From Ascidiimonas sp046199005 (GTDB lineage: Bacteria; Bacteroidota; Bacteroidia; Flavobacteriales; Flavobacteriaceae), in NCBI GenBank assembly GCA_046199005.1, contig CP176050.1:3534001-3598000 (forward strand): a stretch of DNA of 64,000 nucleotides. The letters are read 5' to 3'. Position numbers and translations under genes: made by a program. The notes beneath the pieces were generated by a model. It saw only the letters and a list, made by a program, of their open reading frames with translations, did not search any database and was not told the DNA's origin. Positions 25,842 to 34,788 of this stretch are shown here, in pieces (position 1 is the stretch's first letter; each line of letters opens with the position of its first letter).

Positions 25842-27305
25842 TTAATCCAAATCTTTAACGGTAAGCTTATCTGTATCCAACTTAAACTTTAACCAACGGG
25901 TAAGGCGTGCTTCATCTTGATCTTTTACCTTCTTGGAAATACTGTCGGACCATCTTACCAGAAAGATCGCGAGTGTATCGCTGGTTTTAAAATTTGTCTT
26001 TATAACCGATGAAAAACCAATCTCTCTTAAATTCTCATAGTTGATCTGTGCCTCCTGAGTAATTTCATTTAATGGCACCTTATTGAAAGGCAATTTACTT
26101 AAACGGGCAACTTCATCTTCCAATAAGGCAATCTTACTGGCCATGTTTACAGCCTCCTCCTTTTTTGATTCGTAAAGTTCGGTTACGTAATTGAATTTTT
26201 GTTCTGAGTCATCCTTTCCTCCCTGCACAATTCTTAAGTCGGCATTCACCAATTTAGAAAACGTATTTTTTTGTGCATTCCAGGTCTGAATCACATTTTC
26301 AGGAATCACCTCGTCTCCCATAAAGACCAATTCGATAAAATTAGTAGTGTCTTTATGGTATTCAATATCACTAAAGTCTTCCAAAAATTTACCGGTGCTT
26401 TTAAACTGGTAAGGCACTATATTTTCTTCGATAAATTGCTTTGCCTGATTTTTAAATAACGATTCCTGAAAAACATTATAAAATGTATAACCTGCAGGGA
26501 TCATTACAATGACAGCTACTAATGATGCAATTCTGGCGATGAATTTTCTTCTTTTGGAATTTGCATACCGTACCATCGGAAAACGGAGTAGTTTCAGCAC
26601 CAAAAAAGTAGCCAACCCTATGAAAATAGTATTGATCGTAAATAGGTATAAAGCTCCCCATGCATATTCATAATTACTAATAGCAAGTCCAAAACCAACG
26701 GTACACAACGGAGGCATAAGGGCGGTGGCAATAGCAACCCCAAAGATCACACTGGCTATCGTACCTCTCTTTGCGCGGGCAATCACAAGTGCAAGTCCAC
26801 CAAAAAAGGCTATTAATACATCCCGGATGTCTGGTGCTGTTCTGGCCAGTAACTCAGAGGATTCGTCTCTTAACGGAAAAAATTTAAAGAACAGAAACGC
26901 TGTAAGTACGCTTAATACGACCATTACACCAAAATTCTTGAGGGATCGTCTTAAAGTGTCAATATCATTGATCGCTAAGGACATTCCCATTCCCAGAATA
27001 GGCCCCATTAAGGGAGATATAAGCATCGCTCCAATAACAACGGCCGTCGAGTTGGCGTTCAAACCGACCGAAGCGATAAAGATCGAACAAATAAGAATCC
27101 AGGAAGTGTGACCTTTAAAAGGAATGTCTGCAATAATGGCATCTATGGTCGCTTTTTGATCGGTATTGTAGCGAATGTCTAAGAGTTCAGATAGAAACCT
27201 TTTTAAGCTTCCCAGCAGACCACTGAAATCTTTTTTTACTTCCTCCCCACTATTTGGTTCCGGACTGGTAGGGGTAATATTGTCCTGATTAAGATTTTCT
27301 TTCAT
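25842..27305 (-). CDS. DUF389 family membrane protein
   Basis: This 487-residue inner-membrane protein has a cytoplasmic N-terminus (LGSLKRFLSELLDIRYNTDQ). The family core follows with about six helices. The Gly/Ala-rich motif VGLNANSTAVVIGAMLISPL, then MGPILGMGMSLAINDIDTLR, is the DUF389 hallmark. The C-terminal half (from about residue 290) is soluble, with a coiled-coil stretch ESKKEEAVNMASKIALLEDE, probably periplasmic. The biochemical role of DUF389 proteins is not established, though transport has been suggested. The gene lies between yidD and manC on the minus strand and appears to be its own unit. The family is confident. Confidence 0.88.
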   Translation of the reverse strand: MKENLNQDNITPTSPEPNSGEEVKKDFSGLLGSLKRFLSELLDIRYNTDQKATIDAIIADIPFKGHTSWILICSIFIASVGLNANSTAVVIGAMLISPLMGPILGMGMSLAINDIDTLRRSLKNFGVMVVLSVLTAFLFFKFFPLRDESSELLARTAPDIRDVLIAFFGGLALVIARAKRGTIASVIFGVAIATALMPPLCTVGFGLAISNYEYAWGALYLFTINTIFIGLATFLVLKLLRFPMVRYANSKRRKFIARIASLVAVIVMIPAGYTFYNVFQESLFKNQAKQFIEENIVPYQFKSTGKFLEDFSDIEYHKDTTNFIELVFMGDEVIPENVIQTWNAQKNTFSKLVNADLRIVQGGKDDSEQKFNYVTELYESKKEEAVNMASKIALLEDEVARLSKLPFNKVPLNEITQEAQINYENLREIGFSSVIKTNFKTSDTLAIFLVRWSDSISKKVKDQDEARLTRWLKFKLDTDKLTVKDLD

Positions 27306-27360
27306 CTTTTACAAGCTTTCGCTTTTTAATTTTTGGCCGCCAAATGTAGTAAAAAAGAAA

Positions 27361-28437
27361 TCACCCCAAATGATCACCATATGTATTTTTCACTTTTTGA
27401 AGTACCTGCTTGATATCCTGCTCCTTAGATTTTGGATATATCAACAAAACTTCCTCTTTATCTACAATGATATAATCATTGATGCCATCTATAACAACCA
27501 CCTTTTTTCCTGCGGTACGTATCATGTTCCCAGATGCTTCCTGAACAATTACGCTGGCATTGACCACTGCATTATCCGAATCGTCTTTATCCAGTTTGTC
27601 GTACAACGACCCCCAGGTCCCCAGATCATTCCAATCAAATGTTGCAGGTAATACGTAGATGGATTTGGCGTGTTCTAAGATAGCATAATCAATAGATATA
27701 TTCTCTGCTTTAGGATAATTTTCACTTATGAATTCAATTTCTTCAGTAGTATTAAATACTGCGAGTCCTCTTGAGAACAATTGAAATAAAGCTGGTTGAT
27801 AGTTCTTAAAGGCATTTACGATGGTTTTTGCACTCCACATGAAAATGCCCGCATTCCATAAGAAATTACCGCTGTCTATGAATTTTTTTGCAACCTCATA
27901 GGAGGGCTTCTCCCTAAATTGAATTACTTGCTTAATAGCTGTTTCTGTGTTTTGATATTCTATATAGCCGTATCCCGTATTCGGAAAAGTGGGTGTGATA
28001 CCTAGCGTGAGCATCACGTTTTCCTGAGTGCAGGCATCAAAACATTTCTCAATATTTTTCGAGAATGCAACTTCATCTTCTATCCAGTGATCGCTGGGAG
28101 CGACAATCATAAGTGCATCAGGATTTTCTTTTTGGATTTTCAGAGCCGCATACAGAATACAAGGCGCAGTATTGCGCATTGCCGGCTCAAGAACAATTTG
28201 TCGTTGTGTGATACCGTCTAGTTGCTCCTGGACGAGTGCTTCATATCGTTCATTAGTAAGAATGAATATATTTTCCTTGGGAATTAGCTTGTTCAATCTG
28301 GAGAATGTACGCTGCAGCAAGGTTTCTCCTGTACCCAACATATCGTGAAATTGCTTTGGAAAATCTGTAGTACTCACAGGCCAGAATCTCGATCCGATCC
28401 CACCTGCCATTAAAATAGCGTAATAGTTTTTGTTCAT
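27361..28437 (-). CDS. manC: Mannose-1-phosphate guanylyltransferase
   Basis: This 358-residue nucleotidyltransferase makes GDP-mannose from mannose 1-phosphate and GTP, the precursor of mannose, fucose and related sugars in surface glycans. The signature is MAGGIGSRFWPVSTTDFPKQ near the N-terminus. TNERYEALVQEQL, EPAMRNTAPCILYAAL, APSDHWI and FREKPSYEVAKKFIDSGNFL follow in family order. It lacks the C-terminal isomerase domain of bifunctional ManC/AlgA, as is usual for this single-domain form. It may feed the polysaccharide cluster at 1-6785 bp, but it is separated from it. A SprT-like gene lies 65 bp upstream on the same strand. Confidence 0.94.
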   Translation of the reverse strand: MNKNYYAILMAGGIGSRFWPVSTTDFPKQFHDMLGTGETLLQRTFSRLNKLIPKENIFILTNERYEALVQEQLDGITQRQIVLEPAMRNTAPCILYAALKIQKENPDALMIVAPSDHWIEDEVAFSKNIEKCFDACTQENVMLTLGITPTFPNTGYGYIEYQNTETAIKQVIQFREKPSYEVAKKFIDSGNFLWNAGIFMWSAKTIVNAFKNYQPALFQLFSRGLAVFNTTEEIEFISENYPKAENISIDYAILEHAKSIYVLPATFDWNDLGTWGSLYDKLDKDDSDNAVVNASVIVQEASGNMIRTAGKKVVVIDGINDYIIVDKEEVLLIYPKSKEQDIKQVLQKVKNTYGDHLG

Positions 28438-28502
28438 TCTTCTTTGTTTACTTTAGGGGAAACCTTTTAAAATTGATCTTCATGAGGTATTCCAGTTAAC
28501 CA

Positions 28503-29102
28503 TTATTCACTAAGGGGCTCAACTTCTGCATTAGGATTAAAGAGATACATCTTTTGGGTCGCGATCTCAACACATTCATATCGCTTTACTCTTTTATTTC
28601 CTTTTTGGAAAACTCTTCCGTTATACAATCTGAACAGGCTTCCTTTAGGCAATTCAAAAATAAAGCTTTTATCATTCGCAGGATCGTACTGTTTCAAAGC
28701 TAAGGATAATTTGGCATCTGTATCACTACTGGCCTTCGGATTGCGGAAATGGTTCGCCAGAAGGGGTAAAAGCTTCGGTGGAAAGATATCAGGATGAATA
28801 AACGGCAGCATTAAATGCTGAAAGGTTCTTTTCCATTCTATTCCGTGAGGTTTGATATGTCTGCCATATTTTTGGAAAGCGACCAGATGTGCAATTTCAT
28901 GTACGAGTGTGATCAAAAAACGATACTTATTTAAAGAAGCATTTACCGTTATTTGATGTTTACCGTCGGGGGTTCTTCGATAATCCCCATGTCTGGTTAC
29001 CCTTTCATTGACAATTTTTAGATGAACCCTGTGCATTTTTATAAGATCAAAGCTGGGTCTTACCGAACGTTCCGGAAGGTATTTTTCCAAGACATGCTCC
29101 AT
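28503..29102 (-). CDS. SprT-like zinc protease domain protein
   Basis: This 199-residue protein has the zinc-metalloprotease motif HEIAH (LITLVHEIAHLVAFQKYG) near residue 70. GRHIKPHGIEWKRTFQHLM after it supplies the third ligand region typical of SprT/Spartan-like domains. There is no signal peptide, so it is cytoplasmic. In eukaryotes the related Spartan domain cleaves DNA-protein crosslinks, while the role of bacterial SprT proteins is uncertain. The C-terminal part (RLYNGRVFQKGNKRVKRYEC) is basic and could bind nucleic acid. It is upstream of manC with a 65 bp gap, and divergent from the TetR gene. Confidence 0.85.
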   Translation of the reverse strand: MEHVLEKYLPERSVRPSFDLIKMHRVHLKIVNERVTRHGDYRRTPDGKHQITVNASLNKYRFLITLVHEIAHLVAFQKYGRHIKPHGIEWKRTFQHLMLPFIHPDIFPPKLLPLLANHFRNPKASSDTDAKLSLALKQYDPANDKSFIFELPKGSLFRLYNGRVFQKGNKRVKRYECVEIATQKMYLFNPNAEVEPLSE

Positions 29103-29163
29103 GCTGTAAAAATATACTTTTTAAAACGTATCACAAAAACAAATAAATTTAAAAAGACATACC

Positions 29164-29183
29164 TACTAACTAATAAGTAAGTA
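29164..29183 (+). promoter_or_regulatory. Candidate TetR operator
   Basis: TACTAAC and GTAAGTA flank TAATAA, a near-palindrome (6 of 7 arm pairs) that overlaps the -7 box and lies 10 bp before the TetR start. The position suits autorepression. It was found by eye. Confidence 0.45.
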
Positions 29184-29189
29184 CCTTTG
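29182..29189 (+). promoter_or_regulatory. Bacteroidota -7 box (TACCTTTG) next to the TetR start
   Basis: This is an exact TAnnTTTG match only 4 nt before the GTG start codon of the TetR gene. Transcription would begin at or beside the start codon, giving a leaderless mRNA. Confidence 0.5.
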
Positions 29190-29193
29190 TAAT

Positions 29194-29742
29194 GTGAAAA
29201 CTACCCGAGACCAAATTATAGACATCGCTGAAAAACTGATCCTTTCAAAAGGATACAACGGCTTCAGTTATGCAGATATCTCAAGTTTGCTGGATATTAA
29301 AAATGCTGCGGTACATTATCATTTTCCATCAAAAGCTGATCTGGGAGTGGCCGTCATCGATAAAATCAATAAGGACTTCATAAAACATATGCATACGTAC
29401 CACGATAAAAGCCCCACCATCAAACTCAGAAGTTTTATTGAAGTTTATGAACTTAACAGTTCAAAAAAAATAGTTTGTTTTATGGGCGCTCTCGGGCCTT
29501 TTTCTACAACCCTACCTGTAGCAATGCAGAAGGCATTGACAGAGGCAGGAGATTATTTACTTGACTGGCTTACCCATGTTCTTAGGGAGGGATGCGAACA
29601 AAATGAATTTAGTTTTGAAGAGACTCCCGAAGCCAAAGCACAATTATTAATTTCATCATTACTTTCAGGTTTAATCCTCCAGAAAACATTAAAAAGAAAT
29701 ATATTTGATTCTATAAAAGATGCGGTGATCGCATCGGTTTAA
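29194..29742 (+). CDS. TetR/AcrR-family regulator
   Basis: This 182-residue protein has an N-terminal helix-turn-helix (IIDIAEKLILSKGYNGFSYA, then DISSLLDIKNAAVHYHFPSK) typical of TetR regulators, with a C-terminal ligand-binding domain. The start is a GTG (MKTTRDQIID), chosen since it gives the full TetR helix 1 and no ATG is available nearby. The GTG is directly after a -7 box and a palindrome. The C-terminal half (MGALGPFSTTLPVAMQKALT) resembles LmrA/YxaF-like repressors. Its stop is 9 bp before the fabF-like gene, so it probably controls that gene together with itself. The ligand is unknown, perhaps a fatty-acid-related compound given the neighbour (inference). Confidence 0.87.
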   Translation: MKTTRDQIIDIAEKLILSKGYNGFSYADISSLLDIKNAAVHYHFPSKADLGVAVIDKINKDFIKHMHTYHDKSPTIKLRSFIEVYELNSSKKIVCFMGALGPFSTTLPVAMQKALTEAGDYLLDWLTHVLREGCEQNEFSFEETPEAKAQLLISSLLSGLILQKTLKRNIFDSIKDAVIASV

Positions 29743-29751
29743 ACTTCGCTT

Positions 29752-30999
29752 ATGAGCAATACTAGAGTTGTAATAACAGGAATAGGAGCCCTAACTCCAC
29801 TTGGTAATACTGTTGAAGAGTTTTGGAACAACGTGGTTAACGGTAAGTCTGGAGCAGCAGGCATTACGCACTTTGACGCTTCAAAATTCAAAACTCATTT
29901 CGCCTGTGAGGTTAAAAACTTTGATCCTAAAATTTACCTAGATAGAAATGAAATAAAACGAAGTGACCTGTTTACGCAATATGCGCTATATGCTGCATCG
30001 CAGGCGATGGAGGATTCAGGATTGGAAATCGAAAAACTCTCACCTTTTGATATTGGTGTTATTTGGGGAACCGGACAGGGAGGTATGGGAACATTTGAGG
30101 AAGAAATGCTATCATTTGAAAAAGGTGATGGTACGCCACGATTTAGTCCGTTCTTTGTACCGCGACTTATTTCCAATATGGCATCGGGAATGATCTCGAT
30201 GAAATTCGGACTCATGGGAATCAATTATACTGCGGTTTCTGCCTGTGCCACCTCAAATACTTCCATTATGGATGCATTCAATTATATAAAGTTAGGGAAA
30301 GCCAAAGTGATCGTTGCCGGAGGATCTGAATCTCCCATTACGATCGCGTCGATCGCAGGTTTTAATGCAATGAAGGCGATGTCTACCAGAAATGATGCTC
30401 CTGACAAAGCTTCTCGCCCCTTTGATGCAGACCGTGATGGCTTTGTAATGGGTGAAGGTGCCGGTGCATTTATATTAGAAGAATATGAACATGCAAAAAA
30501 ACGGGGCGCGACTATCTATGCAGAGATCGCAGGTGCTTCAATGACCGCGGATGCGTATCATATGACCGCTACCCATCCCGAAGGACTTGGAGCTTCCAAA
30601 GCTATGGAATTAGCCCTGCAGGAAGCAGGAGTACGACCAGAGCAAGTAGATTATTTAAACACCCATGCTACCTCAACCCCGGTAGGAGACTTGAGTGAAA
30701 TAAAAGCCGTTCAAAAAATATATGGTGAGCATCCCTCGAATCTTTCCATTAGTGCTACTAAATCTATGACCGGACATCTTCTGGGAGCTGCGGGAGCCAT
30801 CGAAGGCATTATTGCTGTGAAAAGCATTCAGGAAAATATAATCCCTCCTACGGTCAATCTGGAAAACAAAGACCCGGAAATACCAGATACGATTCATATC
30901 GTAGCCAATGAAGCCATTGATAAGAAGGTAACTGTTGCAATGAGCAATACGTTTGGATTTGGAGGGCATAATGCCATTCTACTCTTCAAAGAAGTTTAA
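29752..30999 (+). CDS. fabF: Beta-ketoacyl-ACP synthase II-like
   Basis: This 415-residue thiolase-fold condensing enzyme has the full catalytic triad: Cys in TAVSACATSNTSIMDAF, His in YLNTHATSTPVGD and His in KSMTGHLLGAAGAIEG. The C-terminal NTFGFGGHNA loop is present. It elongates acyl chains by condensing malonyl-ACP with acyl-ACP. The start MSNTRVVITGIGALTPLGNT is standard for FabF. It is not in a classical fab cluster but lies 9 bp after a TetR gene, so it may be a second FabF for a special lipid, or a regulated paralogue. The enzymatic class is sure, the primary-versus-paralogue status is not. Confidence 0.9.
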   Translation: MSNTRVVITGIGALTPLGNTVEEFWNNVVNGKSGAAGITHFDASKFKTHFACEVKNFDPKIYLDRNEIKRSDLFTQYALYAASQAMEDSGLEIEKLSPFDIGVIWGTGQGGMGTFEEEMLSFEKGDGTPRFSPFFVPRLISNMASGMISMKFGLMGINYTAVSACATSNTSIMDAFNYIKLGKAKVIVAGGSESPITIASIAGFNAMKAMSTRNDAPDKASRPFDADRDGFVMGEGAGAFILEEYEHAKKRGATIYAEIAGASMTADAYHMTATHPEGLGASKAMELALQEAGVRPEQVDYLNTHATSTPVGDLSEIKAVQKIYGEHPSNLSISATKSMTGHLLGAAGAIEGIIAVKSIQENIIPPTVNLENKDPEIPDTIHIVANEAIDKKVTVAMSNTFGFGGHNAILLFKEV

Positions 31000-31032
31000 A
31001 AAGTAGTGTTATTTTTAGAAAGACTGGTTTTA

Positions 31033-31272
31033 TTAATGATTTCTAAGCGCTTCTATAAGTTCACTTTTACTCATTTTAGATCTACCGTCGATGCCTATCT
31101 TTTTTGCCTGTTGATAAAGTTCTTCTTTGGTTCGGTCTTCATAGTCGCTGGCTTTACCACCTTTTTTTCCTGCATTCTTGGTATTTGCAATTCTAGCAGC
31201 TTTTTCCTTGCTATACCCCTGATCTCTTAAAGCTTCGTATTGTTCCTCATTTTTTATACTAGGTCTGTCCAT
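31033..31272 (-). CDS. Small Rho_N-like domain protein (DUF7218)
   Basis: This 79-residue protein reads MDRPSIKNEEQYEALRDQGY then SKEKAARIANTKNAGKKGGK. It ends with a SAP/Rho-N like helix pair, TKEELYQQAKKIGIDGRSKM and SKSELIEALRNH. The C-terminal motif is like the Rho termination-factor N-terminal domain, which binds nucleic acid. The N-terminal part is the conserved head of this small family, common in Bacteroidota and other bacteria, of unknown role and possibly stress-related. It stands alone, convergent with fabF (33 bp away). Confidence 0.85.
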   Translation of the reverse strand: MDRPSIKNEEQYEALRDQGYSKEKAARIANTKNAGKKGGKASDYEDRTKEELYQQAKKIGIDGRSKMSKSELIEALRNH

Positions 31273-31349
31273 ACTTTTTTTTCTTAAAATAAAAATAGTA
31301 TTGAAGAGCAGCTATCGTTTTCAAGTAAACTACGTTCTCATTTACAAAA

Positions 31350-32030
31350 TTATGGAGTCGAGCTGCTTACCTGTAATAATTTACCATTATAAAATTGATG
31401 AGCATTTAGTGCAAAATCAGCAATGTACGAAGCCATTGCCTCTGCAGATACGGGCGCCTCATACCCTGGAAAAGCTTCTTCAAGCATTTCGGTCTGTACT
31501 GCACCGAGTGCCAATACATTAAACGAAGGTCCCGTCTCTTTATATTCCTCGGCCAAAAGTTCCGTAAGTGTTATCAGTGCACCTTTAGAAGAACTGTATG
31601 CAGATAATCCCGCAAATTTCATACTTCCCTGTACTCCGCCCATACTACTGATATTTACCACATGCCCATGTTTATTCATAAACGGCAGCACTGTTTTGAT
31701 CACCTCTACAACACCTAAAACATTTACCTTATATATTTCACTAAATTCACTAGCGGATGTTTCCAGAAATGGCTTGTGCAATAATTTACCGGCGTTGTTG
31801 ATCAATACATCTACCTTTTTCCAATCAGACTTGAGAAAATGAAGCAGTTTTTGATGACTCTCTTTTTCTGACAAATCAAATGAAAAGCAACTTATATTAG
31901 CATGTCTTAAAGAGGCTACCGGTTGATCATTACGGGAAAGTGCCAACACTTTATGCCCCTCATTTGCAAATAATTTTACCAATTCATAGCCTATTCCCCT
32001 GCTGGCCCCGGTAACAATAATATGTTTCAT
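31350..32030 (-). CDS. Short-chain dehydrogenase/reductase
   Basis: This 226-residue classical SDR has the nucleotide-binding motif VTGASRGIGYELV at the N-terminus, NNAGK near residue 80, the catalytic Ser in VNISSMGGVQGS and the YSSSKGAL motif supplying Tyr and Lys. The NNAG Asn is present. The protein is cytosolic and reduces or oxidises an unknown small substrate with NAD(P)H. It follows the M28 peptidase gene by 27 bp on the minus strand, so the two are probably co-transcribed, although there is no evident functional link. The substrate cannot be predicted. Confidence 0.88.
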   Translation of the reverse strand: MKHIIVTGASRGIGYELVKLFANEGHKVLALSRNDQPVASLRHANISCFSFDLSEKESHQKLLHFLKSDWKKVDVLINNAGKLLHKPFLETSASEFSEIYKVNVLGVVEVIKTVLPFMNKHGHVVNISSMGGVQGSMKFAGLSAYSSSKGALITLTELLAEEYKETGPSFNVLALGAVQTEMLEEAFPGYEAPVSAEAMASYIADFALNAHQFYNGKLLQVSSSTP

Positions 32031-32057
32031 AAATGCGTCTGATATTTGTAGCGAACA

Positions 32058-33053
32058 CTAATTCGACTGGATTTCCTGTGTAGGTGTATTTGCCATTTTC
32101 TGTAGAGCTGGGATAAGTTCTTTTATCAAATAGACCATATGAGAAATGTCCATTTTATCTATTTCATCATCTACGTGATGATAATAATCAAAGTTGGTAA
32201 AATCAAAAGTACAGATTGTCTGAGATGGTATTTTAAATTCCTTATAAAAAGGATAGTTATCCGATCTTTGAAACAGCATATATTCTTTGGCAGTAGGCAG
32301 ATAACCTATGGTATTTTTACCTGTATATTCATTAAACTTAGCTGCCATATTAGATTTTTCATATCCTGTGATGTAGGCCAGATAGTCTTTGTCTTTTAAG
32401 GGAACTCCAATCATCTCAAAATTGATCATCGCATAGAGATTCAATTTTTGATCGCTAAGTTTCTTTGCCAGATGTTTGGACCCGAGCAAACCCATTTCTT
32501 CACCTGAAAAAAGGACAAACATCAAACTTCTTTTAGTATTTTTTATTTGCCCAAAGTGTTTTGCTAACTCAATTACTGCGGTGGTGCCGGAAGCATTATC
32601 GTTCGCACCGTTTGCAATGGCATCATTATTAATGCGTTCTGCAAAACCAATATGATCGTAATGAGCACCAATAATTATGAATTCTTTTTTGAGCACCGGA
32701 TCATTCCCAGGTACCACCCCTACAATATTATAGGCAGGAGTTTTTAAATTTGAAAGGGTATCCCGATATGTTGTGAAGTAAGGAGACAACTCATAGGTCT
32801 TGAAAATATCTTCAATATAGACGGCTGCCTGTTCAATTTGATCTGAACCCGTTTTTCTCCCTTTCAAATCATCTGATGCCAAATAGCTTAGTACACTGCT
32901 TACAGATTCATAAGAACCTGCAGCTCCTGCAGCTATTACGCCATTGGTGCCTTTTGCATCTTCGAATACTCTATCTGGCCTAAGTACATCCGTGGAAGAC
33001 TTACAGCTTAATATCAGGATAAAGGAAATAATGAGAAGTACTAATTTCTTCAT
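32058..33053 (-). CDS. M28-family zinc aminopeptidase, lipoprotein
   Basis: This 331-residue exported peptidase has a signal and lipobox (MKKLVLLIISFILILSCKSS). The M28 metal ligands are in GAHYDHIGF, NGANDNASGTTAVIELAKHF and FSGEEMGLLGSKHL, where the Glu pair includes the catalytic base, with a further His in the YHHVDDEIDKMD segment near the end. It is anchored by lipid in the periplasm or outer membrane and likely trims peptides. The length and order match M28 leucyl/aminopeptidases of Bacteroidota. The terminator of pdhC lies upstream, so it starts its own transcript with the SDR gene. Confidence 0.92.
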   Translation of the reverse strand: MKKLVLLIISFILILSCKSSTDVLRPDRVFEDAKGTNGVIAAGAAGSYESVSSVLSYLASDDLKGRKTGSDQIEQAAVYIEDIFKTYELSPYFTTYRDTLSNLKTPAYNIVGVVPGNDPVLKKEFIIIGAHYDHIGFAERINNDAIANGANDNASGTTAVIELAKHFGQIKNTKRSLMFVLFSGEEMGLLGSKHLAKKLSDQKLNLYAMINFEMIGVPLKDKDYLAYITGYEKSNMAAKFNEYTGKNTIGYLPTAKEYMLFQRSDNYPFYKEFKIPSQTICTFDFTNFDYYHHVDDEIDKMDISHMVYLIKELIPALQKMANTPTQEIQSN

Positions 33054-33081
33054 AACTCTTGCTTAATTTATAAAGATAAAA

Positions 33082-33119
33082 AAAGCATCCTGAAAAATTC
33101 AATCTTAACAGGATGCTTT
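33082..33119 (-). terminator. Terminator after pdhC
   Basis: AAAGCATCCTG and CAGGATGCTTT form an 11 bp stem with a 16 nt loop, followed by a run of T on the minus strand, 22 bp past the pdhC stop. It separates the pdh operon from the M28 peptidase. Confidence 0.85.
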
Positions 33120-33140
33120 CAAAATTATAATAGTTTTACC

Positions 33141-34784
33141 CTAGGCAAGCATGGTTACCGGATTTTCAAGGTAATGTCTTAGTGTTTGAAGAAACTGAGC
33201 TCCTGTTGCACCATCAACCGTTCTGTGGTCACATGCCAGCGTTACCTTCATCGTATTACCTACCACAATCTGCCCGTCTTTAACTACTGGTTTTTGCACA
33301 ATCGCGCCCACCGAAAGAATAGCAGAATTAGGCTGATTGATAATAGAGGTAAATTCTTGAATACCAAACATTCCTAAGTTAGAGACAGTAAATGTACTCC
33401 CTTCCATTTCTTGAGGGGTCAACTTTTTGTTTCTTGCCTTTCCAGCCAATTCTTTAACCTGTGCACCAATCTGAGTAAGACTCATTTGATCGGTGAATTT
33501 AAGTACCGGCACTACCAATCCTTCGTCTACTGCGACCGCCACTCCAACATGAACATGATGATTGTAGCGTGTTGAATCATTATTCCAGGTAGTATTCACC
33601 TGCGGATGCTTTTTCAAGGCCATTGCACACGCTTTTACTACAAGGTCATTAAAAGAAACCTTGGTATCCGGAAGCGAATTAATTTGTGATCTTGAAGCCA
33701 TCGCATGATCCATGCTTACTTCTATAGTAAGATAGTAATGAGGAGCAGTGAATTTTGATTCTCCTAGTCTCTTCGCAATAGTTTTGCGCATTTGAGAATT
33801 CTTAACATCTTCAAAACTCTCTTCTCCTTCAGGAACAAACGGGGCAACATAACCTTCCGAAGCTGGCTTGGAAGTTTCTTTTGCCGTTTCTGCCGGAGCT
33901 GATTTTGCCGCTGGTTTGTAATTTTCTATATCTTTTTTGACGATTCTGCCATTCTCTCCGCTTCCGGAAACAGCCGCAAGGTCTATCCCTTTTTCTTCTG
34001 CCATTTTTCGGGCCAAGGGCGAAGCAAAAATCCGACCTCCATCAGAAGTTGAAGAAGATGTATTATCGGCAGTGCTCTCTTTAGAATCGGCAGTTTTGAC
34101 CTCCTCTTTCTTTTCCGGCTGAGGAGTTGTCTCTTCAGAGCCCTTTCCTTCTGAAGCCGCTGCTTGAAGTGCTGCCTGAACATCGGTTCCTTCTGGTCCG
34201 ATAATGGCTAAAACCGAATCAACAGGTGCCGATTCTCCTTCACCAATACCTATATGAAGTAGTTTCCCTGAATAAAACGATTCGAATTCCATGGTCGCCT
34301 TATCGGTTTCAATTTCTGCCAAAATATCTCCTTCAGATACATCGTCACCTTCTTTCTTAAGCCAGGACGCCACTGTACCTTCTTCCATGGTATCGCTCAA
34401 ACGAGGCATTTTCACGATCTCTACCCCTTCCGGTAATTCTGCTGTCTTCTTTGCGCTGGAATCTGAAGCTTCCGAAGTGCTTTCCTCTTTAGCCTCATCT
34501 TTTTCAGAATTTGAATCTCCTTCTAACAATCCTGAAATATCTTCTCCTTCATCACCAATAATGGCTAGCAAGGAGTCTACCGGAGCACCATCACCTTCCT
34601 CAATCCCAATATGTAAAAGCGTACCTGAATGAAAAGATTCAAACTCCATGGTTGCTTTGTCGGTTTCAATTTCTGCGAGGATATCTCCTTCTTCGACCTT
34701 ATCTCCAACACTTTTGAGCCACTTAGCAACCACCCCTTCTTCCATGGTGTCACTAAGCCTTGGCATATTAATTACTTCTGCCAT
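33141..34784 (-). CDS. pdhC: Pyruvate dehydrogenase E2, dihydrolipoamide acetyltransferase
   Basis: This 547-residue E2 core subunit of the pyruvate dehydrogenase complex transfers the acetyl group from lipoyl to CoA. Two lipoyl domains are present (each with the lipoylated Lys in ETDKATMEFES, near residues 43 and 168). An Ala/Glu/Lys-rich linker follows, then the E1/E3-binding domain (FASPLARKMAEEKGIDLAAV, then GSGENGRIVKKDIENY) and the catalytic domain ending with ACDHRTVDGATGAQFL with the active His and Asp. It follows pdhA by 4 bp, so E1-alpha and E2 are co-transcribed. E1-beta and E3 are not in the window. The call is certain. Confidence 0.96.
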   Translation of the reverse strand: MAEVINMPRLSDTMEEGVVAKWLKSVGDKVEEGDILAEIETDKATMEFESFHSGTLLHIGIEEGDGAPVDSLLAIIGDEGEDISGLLEGDSNSEKDEAKEESTSEASDSSAKKTAELPEGVEIVKMPRLSDTMEEGTVASWLKKEGDDVSEGDILAEIETDKATMEFESFYSGKLLHIGIGEGESAPVDSVLAIIGPEGTDVQAALQAAASEGKGSEETTPQPEKKEEVKTADSKESTADNTSSSTSDGGRIFASPLARKMAEEKGIDLAAVSGSGENGRIVKKDIENYKPAAKSAPAETAKETSKPASEGYVAPFVPEGEESFEDVKNSQMRKTIAKRLGESKFTAPHYYLTIEVSMDHAMASRSQINSLPDTKVSFNDLVVKACAMALKKHPQVNTTWNNDSTRYNHHVHVGVAVAVDEGLVVPVLKFTDQMSLTQIGAQVKELAGKARNKKLTPQEMEGSTFTVSNLGMFGIQEFTSIINQPNSAILSVGAIVQKPVVKDGQIVVGNTMKVTLACDHRTVDGATGAQFLQTLRHYLENPVTMLA

Positions 34785-34788
34785 TTAC